A stretch of DNA of 64,000 bases from Actinoallomurus bryophytorum (GTDB lineage Bacteria; Actinomycetota; Actinomycetes; Streptosporangiales; Streptosporangiaceae), in contig NZ_VFOZ01000003.1 in NCBI RefSeq assembly GCF_006716425.1, positions 186,001-250,000 of the forward strand. The letters run 5' to 3'. The position numbers and the translations under genes are program-made. Under the pieces are notes generated by a model. The model made no database searches, was not told where the DNA came from, and saw nothing but the letters and a program-made list of their open reading frames with translations. Below are positions 34,979 to 44,230 of this stretch, one piece after another (position 1 is the stretch's first letter; each line of letters opens with the position of its first letter).

Positions 34979-35940
34979 GCGCTCACCCCGGTCGTGGTGT
35001 CGGCGGGATGGCCGGTGAGGTGGAGGAAGACCTCGTCGAGGGTGGGCCGGCGCAGCGCGATGTCCTCGGCGGCGATGCCGGCGTCCTCCAGTGCGCGCGC
35101 GGTGCCGATCAGTGCGGAGACGCGGTCGTGTACGGGTACGCTCACGCGGCGGGCGGCGCGGTCGATCGCCGGTTCGGCGCCGCTCACCCGGCCGAGGATG
35201 CCGGCGGCCGCGGTGATCCGTGCGGCGTCGCGGACGACGATGTCGAGGCGGTCGGCGCCGAGCCGGGACTTCAGGCGTTCGGGTGCCCCTTCGGCGGCGA
35301 CGCGCCCGTGGTCGATCACCGAGACGGTGTCGGCGAGCTGGTCGGCCTCGTCGAGGTACTGGGTGGTGAGCAGGACGGTGGTGCCGTCGCGGACCAGCGC
35401 GCGTACGGCGTCCCAGACTTCGGCGCGTGCGCGCGGGTCCAGGCCGGTGGTGGGTTCGTCCAGGAACAGCACGGCCGGGGCCATGATGAGGGTCGCGGCC
35501 AGGTCCAGCCGGCGGCGCATGCCGCCGGAGTAGGTCTTGACCTGCCGGTTCGCCGCCTCGGTGAGCGCGAACCGGTCCAAGAGCTCGTCCGCGCGAGTGC
35601 GGGCGGCGCGGGCGCCGAGGTGGTGCAGGCGGCCGAAGACCCGTAGGTTCTGCCGGCCGCTGAGGACCTCGTCGACGGCCGTGTGCTGGCCGAGCAGGCC
35701 GATCCGGCGGCGGACCTCGGCGGGGTGGCGGGCCACGTCGATTCCGGCGACCTCGGCGTTGCCGCCGTCGTGGCGCAGCAGGGTGGCCAGGATCCGGATC
35801 ACGGTGGTCTTCCCGGCGCCGTTGGGGCCGAGCAGGCCGCGTACGGTTCCCGGCGGCACGGTCAGGTCGAGGCCGTCGAGTGCGGCGGTGCCGCCGTATC
35901 GCTTGCGCAGTCCTTCGGTGCGGATCGCCGCGTCGCCCAT
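34975..35940 (-). CDS. ABC transporter ATP-binding protein (DrrA-like exporter)
   Basis: A 321-residue ATPase: Walker A GPNGAGKTT, Q-loop GLLGQHTAV, signature YSGGM, Walker B VLFLDEPTTGLDP, and the switch His segment TTQYLDEADQL. The ~100-residue C-terminal extension ending PTLDEVFLHLTG is diagnostic of the DrrA group of drug exporters. TAGGGAG precedes the ATG at 35940. It is divergent from a TetR gene, with tandem operators between, and starts the unit with the permease, SNF2 and SWIM genes. Confidence 0.95.
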   Translation of the reverse strand: MGDAAIRTEGLRKRYGGTAALDGLDLTVPPGTVRGLLGPNGAGKTTVIRILATLLRHDGGNAEVAGIDVARHPAEVRRRIGLLGQHTAVDEVLSGRQNLRVFGRLHHLGARAARTRADELLDRFALTEAANRQVKTYSGGMRRRLDLAATLIMAPAVLFLDEPTTGLDPRARAEVWDAVRALVRDGTTVLLTTQYLDEADQLADTVSVIDHGRVAAEGAPERLKSRLGADRLDIVVRDAARITAAAGILGRVSGAEPAIDRAARRVSVPVHDRVSALIGTARALEDAGIAAEDIALRRPTLDEVFLHLTGHPADTTTGVSA

Positions 35941-35953
35941 GCCGCTCCCTAAT

Positions 35954-36006
35954 GCCGTACGCCGTACGCCGTACAGAGTCCAACAATAACGTACACCGTA
36001 CGGAGT
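35954..36006. promoter_or_regulatory. Tandem TetR operators between ABC unit and tetR
   Basis: Two direct 17-bp repeats, CGTACGCCGTACAGAGT (35963-35979) and CGTACACCGTACGGAGT (35990-36006), differ at two positions and lie 27 bp apart. The heptamer GCCGTAC is repeated three times in tandem at 35954-35974. The stretch fills most of the space between the divergent exporter and TetR genes, so repressor binding should shut off both. Confidence 0.7.
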
Positions 36007-36049
36007 TCGAACCGGGATGGCGTGCGGGCGAGTACTGCAAAATGGCGGG

Positions 36050-36823
36050 GTGACGACGGAGTACAGCGGTAGCGGCGACCCGGTGCGCAGCATGGAGCTG
36101 CTGTGGGGAGGCCGCGCGACCGGGACGGCCGGGCCGCGGCGCGGCCCGAGGCCACGCCTGACGGTCGAGGGGATCACCCGGGCCGCGGTCGAGGTCGCCG
36201 ACGCCGAGGGCCTGACGGCGCTGTCCATGCGGCACGTCGCCGAACGCCTGGGTGTCGCCGCGATGTCGCTCTACACCTACGTGCCGGGCAAGGCCGAGCT
36301 GCTGGACCTGATGCTGGACTCGGTCAGCGGCGAGACCGCGCGCCCCGGCCAGGTGGCCGGCGGCTGGCGGGGCCGGCTGGAGCAGGTCGCACGGGAGAAC
36401 TGGGCGCTGTACCGCAGGCATCCCTGGCTGGTGCACATGGCGGCCGCGCGGCCGGGACTGGGGCCGAACATGCTGGCCAAGTACGACTACGAGCTCGGCG
36501 CGGTCGAGGGCATCGGGCTGACCGACGTGGAGATGGACTCCGTGCTCACGCTGGTGCTGGGCCACGTGACCGGCGCGGCGCGCGGGCTGGTCGACGCGCA
36601 GGAGGCCGAGCGGCGTACCGGGATGACCGACCTGCAGTGGTGGGAGGCGCACGCGCCGCTGCTGGAGAAGGTCTTCGACGCGGAACGCCACCCGACCGCG
36701 GCGCGGGTGGGCGCGGCGGCCGGGGCCGCGCACGAGGCGGCCTACGACCCGGAGTACGCCTTCGAGTTCGGCCTGCGCCGCGTCCTGGACGGGATCGGCG
36801 TCCTCATCGGCTCACGCGCCTGA
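36050..36823 (+). CDS. TetR/AcrR-family regulator with TetR-C-like domain
   Basis: A 257-residue TetR protein of the longer type that has a short extension before the helix-turn-helix. The HTH (LTVEGITRAAVEVADAEGLTALSMRHVAERLGVAAMSLYTYV, abbreviated) spans about residues 38-85, followed by the TetR_C_1-like ligand domain. The GTG at 36050 is preferred (GGCGGG directly ahead); an ATG at 36017 is possible. It is divergent from the DrrAB-like exporter and is the likely repressor acting on the tandem operators. Confidence 0.92.
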   Translation: MTTEYSGSGDPVRSMELLWGGRATGTAGPRRGPRPRLTVEGITRAAVEVADAEGLTALSMRHVAERLGVAAMSLYTYVPGKAELLDLMLDSVSGETARPGQVAGGWRGRLEQVARENWALYRRHPWLVHMAAARPGLGPNMLAKYDYELGAVEGIGLTDVEMDSVLTLVLGHVTGAARGLVDAQEAERRTGMTDLQWWEAHAPLLEKVFDAERHPTAARVGAAAGAAHEAAYDPEYAFEFGLRRVLDGIGVLIGSRA

Positions 36824-36832
36824 GGGGGTCCG

Positions 36833-37690
36833 TCAGGTGCGCGTCGCCGCGGTGTCGTGCCGGTGCTGGGGGCCGAGCACACGCAGCATGTCCAGCGCGT
36901 CGGTGCCGCCGGGCGGCGGGGTGAAGACCCGCAGTCGCTGGTCCGTGGCGGGCGTCGCCAGCACTTCGCAGTCGAACTCGATCCTGCCGAGCTCGGGATG
37001 CACGAGCCGGTACGGGTGCGACCTGCGCACCGCGACCTCGTGGCGGTCCCAGAGTGCCGCGAACTCGGCGCTGGCCGCGCGGAGCCGCGTGACGAGTGCG
37101 CGTGACGCCGCGTCGTTCCCGCGGTGGGTCACCGCGGCGCGCAGGTCGGCGACCAGCTGCCGGGCCTGCTCCTCGTGCTCTTCGGCGGCGAAGTGGTTTC
37201 GCACGTCCGGCTCGGTGAACCAGCGCAGCACGATGTTGCGGTCCTCCCGTGCCACCGTGCACACGCACCCGAACAACGCCTGCGCCATGTCGTTGTGCGC
37301 CAGCAGGTCGCCCAGGTCGCTCAGGACCTGCACCGGGACGCTGTCCAGCCGATCGAGGACGTACAGCATGCTCGGCCGCAGGTACTCCCCGGCCCGTGCC
37401 CCCTCCGGCGGGCGGTGCCCGGCGAGGAGGTACAGGTGGTCGCGCTCGTCGGTGGTCAGCCGCAGCGCGCTCGTCAGCGCGGCCAGCATCTGGACCGAGG
37501 GCTGCGGGCTCCTGGCCTGCTCGAGCCGCATGTAATAGTCGGCCGACATCGCGGCGAGCGCCGCGACCTCCTCGCGGCGCAGTCCCGGAGTACGCCGCCT
37601 CGGCCCCTCGACCAGTCCGACGTCCCGTGGAGTCAGCCGCGCACGGGCGCGGCGCAGGAAGTCGGCGAGGTCGTCGCGGTTCATCCCCAT
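36833..37690 (-). CDS. XRE-type helix-turn-helix regulator (MmyB-like ligand domain)
   Basis: A 285-residue regulator. Residues ~6-80 form a Cro/C1-type HTH (RRRTPGLRREEVAALAAMSADYYMRLEQARSPQPS in essence), and the rest matches the MmyB/PAS-like ligand domain (DNMAQALFG-type motif, RWFTEPDVRNHF, HPELGRIEFDCEVL). The start is uncertain: ATG at 37690 would be leaderless from a -10 box TATCAC seven bases upstream; ATG at 37684 also fits. It is divergent from the quinone oxidoreductase gene, the target this family usually controls. Confidence 0.92.
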   Translation of the reverse strand: MGMNRDDLADFLRRARARLTPRDVGLVEGPRRRTPGLRREEVAALAAMSADYYMRLEQARSPQPSVQMLAALTSALRLTTDERDHLYLLAGHRPPEGARAGEYLRPSMLYVLDRLDSVPVQVLSDLGDLLAHNDMAQALFGCVCTVAREDRNIVLRWFTEPDVRNHFAAEEHEEQARQLVADLRAAVTHRGNDAASRALVTRLRAASAEFAALWDRHEVAVRRSHPYRLVHPELGRIEFDCEVLATPATDQRLRVFTPPPGGTDALDMLRVLGPQHRHDTAATRT

Positions 37691-37697
37691 GTCGCTA

Positions 37698-37707
37698 GTG
37701 ATATCAC
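37698..37707. promoter_or_regulatory. GTGATATCAC palindrome over the XRE gene promoter
   Basis: A perfect 10-bp palindrome that includes the predicted -10 hexamer TATCAC of the XRE gene (minus strand, 37703-37698). Its position eight bases before the ATG suggests autorepression by the regulator. Confidence 0.45.
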
Positions 37708-37845
37708 CGTTCGTCCCCTGGATCCTCGGACCGCCGATCCTAGGGAGACCGCTCCGTTCCTGAGCCGCCGGCGGGACGGCAGGGTCGAGGTGTGGCCATC
37801 CGAGGCCCATCCGAACTCCGAACGAGGAAGAGCGGTGATCACGCG

Positions 37846-38763
37846 ATGAAGGCGGTGCGGTTCCACGAGTACGGCGGGATCGATGTCCTGCGGGTGGAGG
37901 AGGTGGAGCGTCCGGTGCCCGGCCCTGGGCAGGTGCTGGTCGAGGTCCGCGCGGCCGGGATCCAGCCCGGTGAGGTCCATATCCGCGCCGGCGAGCTGCA
38001 CGAGCGCTGGCCGGCGACGTTCCCCTCCGGTCAGGGCAGCGATCTGGCCGGCGTCGTGGTGGAGCTCGGCCCGCATGTGCGCGGCGCCAGAGTGGGAGAC
38101 GAGGTCCTGGGCTTCACCCACGCACGGGCGAGCCACGCGGAGTACGTCGTGGTGAACGACGTGAACCTGACCCCGCGTCCGGAGGGCCTGTCCTGGGACG
38201 CGGCCGGGTCGTTGTACGTGGCCGGCACGACCGCGTACGCCACCGTGTTCGCGGCCGACCCCGGACCGGGCGACACGGTCGTCGTGTCCGGTGCGGCGGG
38301 CGGCGTCGGGTCCCTCGCGGTGCAGCTCGCGCGGCGGCGCGGCGCCACGGTGATCGGGCTGGCGAGCACGCCGAATCACGCCTGGTTGAAGGAGCACGGC
38401 GTCGTCCCGGTCGAGTACGGGGAGGGCGTGGCCGGACGGATCCGGCAGGCCTCGGGCGGGACCGTCGACGCGTTCATCGACACGGTCGGCAACGGCTACG
38501 TGGAGCTGGCGGTGGAGCTGGGCGTACGACCGGCGCGGATCGACACGATCCGCGACTGGCAGGCCGCGGCCAAGGTCGGTGCGCGGACCGACGGAGAAGG
38601 CGCGGCGGCCTGCGCGGTCGTGCTCGGCGAGCTGGCCCGGCTCGCCGCACGCGGGGACCTCGAGGTGCCGATCGCCCGCACCTACCCGTTGGAGCGGGTG
38701 CGGGACGCGTTCGGCGAGCTGGAGCGGGGACACACCCACGGCAAAATCGTGCTCCGCCCTTAG
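37846..38763 (+). CDS. Zinc-independent medium-chain dehydrogenase (quinone oxidoreductase-like)
   Basis: A 305-residue MDR enzyme of the NADPH:quinone reductase type. MKAVRFHEYGG, PGPGQVLVEVRAAGIQPGE and the Rossmann motif VVSGAAGGVGSLAVQLA are typical, and the zinc ligands of alcohol dehydrogenases are missing. The end HGKIVLRP is the usual terminus. It reduces quinones or enones with NADPH. The divergent XRE/MmyB regulator probably controls it. The ATG at 37846 follows a GAGGAAG motif. Confidence 0.92.
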   Translation: MKAVRFHEYGGIDVLRVEEVERPVPGPGQVLVEVRAAGIQPGEVHIRAGELHERWPATFPSGQGSDLAGVVVELGPHVRGARVGDEVLGFTHARASHAEYVVVNDVNLTPRPEGLSWDAAGSLYVAGTTAYATVFAADPGPGDTVVVSGAAGGVGSLAVQLARRRGATVIGLASTPNHAWLKEHGVVPVEYGEGVAGRIRQASGGTVDAFIDTVGNGYVELAVELGVRPARIDTIRDWQAAAKVGARTDGEGAAACAVVLGELARLAARGDLEVPIARTYPLERVRDAFGELERGHTHGKIVLRP

Positions 38764-38790
38764 GACCTGTCCCGAAGTCCTCGGTATCGG

Positions 38791-38880
38791 CATGGAGCCC
38801 ACCCGCATGGAGCCCACCCGCATGGAGCCCACCCGCATGGAGCCCACCCGCATGGAGCCCACCCGCATGGAGCCCACCCG
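38791..38880. repeat. Six perfect copies of a 15-bp tandem repeat (minisatellite)
   Basis: CATGGAGCCCACCCG is repeated six times without a change, between the quinone oxidoreductase stop (38763) and bioB. On the plus strand the frame from 38792 reads MEPTR x6 and runs to a stop at 38938 (48 codons); on the minus strand the units read MRVGS or GLHAG. Each unit contains GGAG ten bases before the next ATG. Exact identity of all copies implies recent expansion or turnover. Whether the 48-codon frame is translated is unknown. Confidence 0.95.
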
Positions 38881-38958
38881 CCCGGGGGGTGCCATCCCAC
38901 TCACATTGTCCAGCCGGAACAGCTGCGGGTGGAAGTAGAGCGAGATTCTGTGGATAAC

Positions 38959-38992
38959 CCCGGGGGTGGCGCCACCCAGGCGCCACCCCGGG
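38959..38992. terminator. Terminator hairpin 3' of bioB
   Basis: CCCGGGGGTGGCGCC and GGCGCCACCCCGGG pair around ACCCA with one bulged G. The 347-bp gap between the oxidoreductase and bioB stops also holds the minisatellite and a 13-bp direct repeat GCGCCACACGGCA at 38995 and 39014. It can serve both converging transcripts. Confidence 0.65.
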
Positions 38993-39110
38993 CCGCGCCA
39001 CACGGCACAGGGGGCGCCACACGGCAACAGCATGACCAGGAGAAAGACCCTAGGCGTCCCGCCAGAGGGGGGTACTGCGGGGGCCCGTACGGGGTCCGGG
39101 CCTGCGGCCG

Positions 39111-40199
39111 TCAGGTGTTGGCCGGCAGGTCGGTGCCCGCGCCGCGGCGGCGGAGGGTGACCAGGTCCTGGCGGGCGTCGGGGAGGGTCTGCTCGTCGGC
39201 CCCCTCGACGACGAAGCCGGCGTCGGCGATCATCTGCAGGTCGTCGGCTCCGGGCTGGCCTTCGCTGGTGAGGTAGTCGCCCAGGAAGATCGAGTTGGCC
39301 AGGTGCAGGGCCAGCGGCTGGAGCGTTCGCAGGTGGATCTCCCGGCCGCCCGCCAGCCGTACCTCCACGTCCGGGAAGACGAACCGGAACATCGCCAGGA
39401 TGCGCAGGCACCGCTGCGGGGTCAGATCCCACCGGCCGGCCAGGGGTGTGCCCTCGAAGGGGATCAGGAAGTTCACCGGCACCGAGTCGGGGTCCAGCTC
39501 ACGCAGGGCGAACGCGACGTCCACGATGTCCTCGTCGGTCTCGCCCATTCCGAAGATCGCGCCCGAGCACGGGGACAGCCCGGCCTGCTTGGCCTCGTTC
39601 ACCGTCCGTACCCGGTCCTCGAAGCCGTGGGTCGAGCAGATCTGCCCGTAGTTCTCCTCGCTGGTGTTGAGGTTGTGGTTGTAGGCGTCGGCGCCCGCCT
39701 CGCGTAGCCGTTCGGCCTGGCCCGGCTTGAGCAGGCCCAGGCAGACGCACACCTCGACCTCGGGTGCCGTGCCTTTGATCGCGGCGACGGTGTCCGCCAC
39801 CCGGCTGATGTCGCGGTCGGCGGGCCCGCGTCCGCTGGCCACCAGGCACACGCGCTTGGCTCCCGCCGCGATCGCCCGTTCGGCGTTGCCGGCGGCCTCT
39901 TCCGTGCCGATCCAGGAGTACTTCAGGATCTCGGAGGTGGAGCCGAGCCGCTGGGAACAGTAGCCGCAGTCCTCCGGGCACAGGCCGCTCTTCATGTTGA
40001 CCAGGTGGTTCAGCTTCACCCGCCGGCCGAAGAACCGGCGGCGTACGCGGGAGGCGGCCCCGACCACCTCGAGGATGTCGTCGTCATCGGTCTCCAGGAC
40101 CGCGAGAGCCTCCTCGCGGGTCGGCGGTCGCCGCAGCAACGCCTTGGCCGACAACGACCCGAGCAGCTCTTCCACACCAGACTCCGTCATGGAGACCAT
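39111..40199 (-). CDS. bioB: Biotin synthase (radical SAM)
   Basis: A 362-residue radical SAM enzyme that inserts sulfur into dethiobiotin. The cluster motif CPEDCGYC (Cys74, Cys78, Cys81) binds the [4Fe-4S]-SAM centre; [25 protein letters not shown] and the LAGGRE segment with its conserved Arg match BioB. No other biotin gene adjoins. ATG at 40199 is used; the ATG three codons later is equally possible. It follows menF on the same strand after 105 bp, and the direct repeat GTGATC(C)TTGT occurs twice in that gap. Confidence 0.96.
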   Translation of the reverse strand: MVSMTESGVEELLGSLSAKALLRRPPTREEALAVLETDDDDILEVVGAASRVRRRFFGRRVKLNHLVNMKSGLCPEDCGYCSQRLGSTSEILKYSWIGTEEAAGNAERAIAAGAKRVCLVASGRGPADRDISRVADTVAAIKGTAPEVEVCVCLGLLKPGQAERLREAGADAYNHNLNTSEENYGQICSTHGFEDRVRTVNEAKQAGLSPCSGAIFGMGETDEDIVDVAFALRELDPDSVPVNFLIPFEGTPLAGRWDLTPQRCLRILAMFRFVFPDVEVRLAGGREIHLRTLQPLALHLANSIFLGDYLTSEGQPGADDLQMIADAGFVVEGADEQTLPDARQDLVTLRRRGAGTDLPANT

Positions 40200-40304
40200 C
40201 GTGCGGAACGGCCGGCGGACTGCACAAGGATCACCGCGACAAGATCACTCGCAGGCACTTTGTACGCCGGCGAGGATGGAAGGCGGGCGCGCGCCGTGGG
40301 TGTC

Positions 40305-41531
40305 TCAGCCGTCGATGGCGTAGCGCATGGCACGGAACTTGCTCTGCGCCTCGGCCAGCTCGGCGGCCGGGTCGGAGCCGGCGACGATGCCGCCGCCGGC
40401 GTACAGGCGGGCGCGGGCGCCCTCGATCTGGGCGCAGCGCAGCGCGATGCCCCACTCGCCGTCGCCGCGTGCGTCGATCCAGCCGACCGGTCCGGCGTAG
40501 CGGCCGCGTTCCATCGTCTCGAGTTCGCGGATCAGGTCCAGGGCGCTGTCGGTCGGGGTGCCGCCGACCGCGGGCGTGGGGTGCAGGGCGGCCACGACGT
40601 CCAGTACGGAGCGTTCTTCGGCCAGGCGGCCGCGTACGGGCGTGGCCAGGTGGATGACGTTGGACAGGCGCAGCAGCTCGGGCTCGTCGGGCATGGTCAG
40701 CTCGTGGCACAGCGGCGCGAGCGCGTCACGGACCATGTCGGCGGCGTAGGAGTGCTCCTCGCGGTCCTTGGCCGAGGCGAACAGGGTCGTGGCCAGGGAT
40801 TCGTCGGCGGAGTCACGGGCGATGGTGCCGGCCAGGACGAGGGACTCGACCTCGCCGCCCATGCGGCGTACGAGCAGCTCGGGGGTCGCGCCGACCAGCC
40901 CGGCGCAGGCGAAGGTGTAGCAGGAGGGGAAGCGGTCCGCGAGGCGGCGCAGCAGGACGCGCGTGTCGATGGGCGCGTCGGCGGTCGCGAGCAGGTCCTG
41001 GGCGAGTACGACCTTGGACAGGTGCCCCGCGCGGATGCGTTCGACGGCGGCGGCCACGGCGCGCATGTGGTGCGGCGCGTCGACCTCGCCGTCGGACCAG
41101 CGGATGCCGGAGGGGGCGACCGGGCGGCGCAGCAGCGCCAGCGACTCGGAGTGCTCGCCGATCGTGGTGTACCAGGAGCGGCCGTCGCGGTGTCCCAGGA
41201 CGACACGCGGCACGATGAGGACCGACTCGCCGGCCTTGGCGTCGAAGGAGAAGCTGCCGAAGGCGACGGGCCCTGAGCCGGGGACGCCCAGCGGGTCCTC
41301 GACGGTGGCGGTGCCCAGAACCGAGGCGAGCCATTCGCGGGCGCGGACGAAGCGGTCCTCGCCGCCGGGCAGGACGAGGCGTGCGGCCTCGCCCCAGCCG
41401 ACGAGGCCCTCGCCGTGCCGGACCCAGGCCAGCGCCTCGGAGTGCGGAAGGCGCGCCACCAGGTCCTCGGGCGCGGAGACGGCGGTGGTCCGGACGACGA
41501 GCCGGTCGGAAACTCCCACAGCGACGTTCAC
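40305..41531 (-). CDS. menF: Isochorismate synthase
   Basis: A 408-residue chorismate-utilising enzyme that makes isochorismate for MenD (24.0-25.7 kb). Signature segments are KVVLAQDLLATA, PSCYTFACAG, LAGTIARD, HLATPVRG, LHPTPAVGGTP and GRYAGPVGWIDARGDGEWGIALR; SKVVLAQ holds the general-base Lys position. There is no siderophore locus, so the menaquinone role is favoured. The GTG at 41531 lies eight bases after a -10 box, so the mRNA may be leaderless or nearly so. Confidence 0.92.
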   Translation of the reverse strand: MNVAVGVSDRLVVRTTAVSAPEDLVARLPHSEALAWVRHGEGLVGWGEAARLVLPGGEDRFVRAREWLASVLGTATVEDPLGVPGSGPVAFGSFSFDAKAGESVLIVPRVVLGHRDGRSWYTTIGEHSESLALLRRPVAPSGIRWSDGEVDAPHHMRAVAAAVERIRAGHLSKVVLAQDLLATADAPIDTRVLLRRLADRFPSCYTFACAGLVGATPELLVRRMGGEVESLVLAGTIARDSADESLATTLFASAKDREEHSYAADMVRDALAPLCHELTMPDEPELLRLSNVIHLATPVRGRLAEERSVLDVVAALHPTPAVGGTPTDSALDLIRELETMERGRYAGPVGWIDARGDGEWGIALRCAQIEGARARLYAGGGIVAGSDPAAELAEAQSKFRAMRYAIDG

Positions 41532-41539
41532 AACGAACC

Positions 41540-41567
41540 ACTGTACGGGAAAATTGAACCTGTTCAA
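41540..41567 (-). promoter_or_regulatory. menF promoter with overlapping palindrome
   Basis: On the minus strand TTGAAC (41567-41562), 16 bases, TACAGT (41545-41540), eight bases before the GTG start. The -35 box is part of a perfect 14-bp palindrome TTGAACCTGTTCAA (41554-41567), a likely repressor site that would block polymerase. Confidence 0.65.
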
Positions 41568-41700
41568 ACAGGGGGGCCGGTTGCGCCTGGCGGGGCCGGA
41601 GTTGCCTTTCCGACCTGCGCTGATACCGCCGTTCTCCGGATCCTAGCGTGCGTTCGGGCGACAGGCCCGGCAGGTCGTGACATATCCACTTGTTCGTGGA

Positions 41701-41735
41701 ACTCTCTAGATATATCGTTAACGTATCTAGAGAGT
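41701..41735. promoter_or_regulatory. Operator of the PadR-ABC operon (12-bp perfect inverted repeat)
   Basis: Arms ACTCTCTAGATA (41701-41712) and TATCTAGAGAGT (41724-41735) flank TATCGTTAACG, itself with a GTTAAC dyad. A promoter TTGTTC (41690-41695), 17 bases, TATCGT (41713-41718) runs into it, so the dyad covers the -10 box. This AT-rich island lies 18 bp ahead of the PadR start and is well placed for autorepression. Confidence 0.75.
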
Positions 41736-41752
41736 CGTCAGAGGAGTGGACA

Positions 41753-42372
41753 ATGGACAGCTGGCCACCGGGCCCCCCGGATCTCGCCGCGTTCTTCGCC
41801 ATGGGCGGGCCGCCTCAACGCCCCGGGCCGCCGGGTCCGTACGGGGAAGGCCCGCCCCCACGGCCCGGCCCGCCCACCTTCTTCAGGCTGGGTCCCCCGC
41901 CGGCCGGCGCGGCGCCGAAGGTCAAGAAGGGCGACGTGCGCGCGGCCGCCCTGGCGCTGCTCACCGAGGGCCCGCGCAACGGCTACCAGATCATCCAGGA
42001 GATCAGCGAGCGCAGCCACGGGATCTGGCGACCCAGCCCCGGCTCGGTCTATCCGGCGTTGCAGCAGCTGGAGGACGAAGGGCTGGTACGGGCCGAGGAG
42101 GACGGCGGGCGCCGTACGTACCGGCTGACCGATCAGGGCCGCGCCCACGTGGCCGACAACCGTGAGGCGCTCGCCGAGCCCTGGGCGGCGGTGGCCGGTT
42201 CGGTCACCGAGGAGATGGTCGACCTGCAGACGCTGTTCGGGCAGGTCGGCATGGCGCTGCGGCAGGTCGCCGAGGCGGGCACGCACGCCCAGCACGAGCA
42301 CGCGCGGCGCATCCTGGCCGAGACACGGCGCTCGCTGTACCGGCTGCTCGCCGAAGATCCTGAGGGGGACGA

Positions 42373-42376
<4 letters not shown>
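41753..42376 (+). CDS. PadR-family transcriptional regulator
   Basis: A 207-residue PadR repressor. A Pro/Gly-rich N-terminal tail (about 60 residues) precedes the winged helix (VRAAALALLTEGPRNGYQII, RPSPGSVYPALQQLEDEGLV), and a helical C-terminal part allows dimerisation. GAGGAG lies six bases before the ATG. The stop overlaps the TTG start of the ABC ATPase gene (TTGA), so regulator, ATPase and permease are one operon repressed by the PadR protein itself until an inducing drug binds. Confidence 0.93.
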
Positions 42377-43353
<977 letters not shown>

Positions 43354-43356
43354 GCG

Positions 43357-44226
43357 ATGGCGACCGATCTGCAACCCGTCATCGAGACCGCCCCGGTCCG
43401 CGTCGCGCGGCACACCCTGGGCCACGACCTCGGGGCGATCAAGATCGTCCTGCACCGTGAGCTGCTGCGCTTCTTCTACGACCGCACCAGGATGATCTCC
43501 CAGCTGGTCCAGCCGGTGTTGTACCTGCTCGTCCTGGGCACCGGCCTGGGGTCGCTGGTGTCGGGCGGCGGGAACGTGAACCTGAAGACGTTCATCTTCC
43601 CCGGCGTCATCGCGATGTCGGTGCTGTTCACCGGGATGTTCTCGGCCGGCTCGATCGTGTGGGACCGGGAGTTCGGGTTCTTGCGGGAGATGCTCGTCGC
43701 GCCGGTCAGCCGCACCTCGATCGTGGTCGGCAAGGTCCTCGGCGGCGCGGTCGTCGCCACGGCCCAGGGCGTGGTGATCCTCGCGCTGGCCGGTCTGGCC
43801 GGAGTGCCCTACGACCCGGTCATGCTCGTCCTGCTGGTGTTCCTGATGTTCGTCGGGGCGTTCACGATCACGGCGTTCGGGGTGGTGCTCGCCGCGCGGA
43901 TCAAGAGGATGCAGTCCTTCTTCGGCGTCATGCAGATGGCGATGATGCCGATGATGTTCCTGTCCGGCGCGCTGTTCCCGCTGTCGGGCCTGCCGGGCTG
44001 GCTGAGCCTCCTGACCCGGATCAACCCGCTGACCTACGCGGTGGACCCGCTGCGCCACGTGGTGTTCACGCACATCCACGCGAGCGCGCGGCTCAAGGCG
44101 AGGTTCAACCCCGGCGTCACGTGGTTCGGCTGGCACGTGCCGATCCTGCTGGAGGTCGCCCTGGTCATCGTCCTGGGCGCCGGTCTGCTCGCCGTGGCGA
44201 TCGCGCAGTTCCGCCGTACCGACTGA
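43357..44226 (+). CDS. ABC-2 type transporter permease
   Basis: A 289-residue membrane protein with six hydrophobic segments. LGTGLGSLVSG, FLREMLVAPVSRTSIVVGK and LSGALFPLSGLPGWL are characteristic of DrrB/ABC-2 exporters. It is the partner of the ATPase encoded just upstream and the last gene of the PadR operon, ending four bases from the converging ADH gene. Confidence 0.94.
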   Translation: MATDLQPVIETAPVRVARHTLGHDLGAIKIVLHRELLRFFYDRTRMISQLVQPVLYLLVLGTGLGSLVSGGGNVNLKTFIFPGVIAMSVLFTGMFSAGSIVWDREFGFLREMLVAPVSRTSIVVGKVLGGAVVATAQGVVILALAGLAGVPYDPVMLVLLVFLMFVGAFTITAFGVVLAARIKRMQSFFGVMQMAMMPMMFLSGALFPLSGLPGWLSLLTRINPLTYAVDPLRHVVFTHIHASARLKARFNPGVTWFGWHVPILLEVALVIVLGAGLLAVAIAQFRRTD

Positions 44227-44230
44227 GCGG

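Noticed and set aside
38791-38880. 15-bp repeats considered as a CRISPR array
   Set aside because: The units are directly adjacent without spacers and too short; no cas genes are present.
37681-39432. Minus-strand frame reading VGSMR repeats across the minisatellite
   Set aside because: It is antisense to the quinone oxidoreductase and the end of bioB's 3' region, has no ribosome site and no domain outside the repeat.
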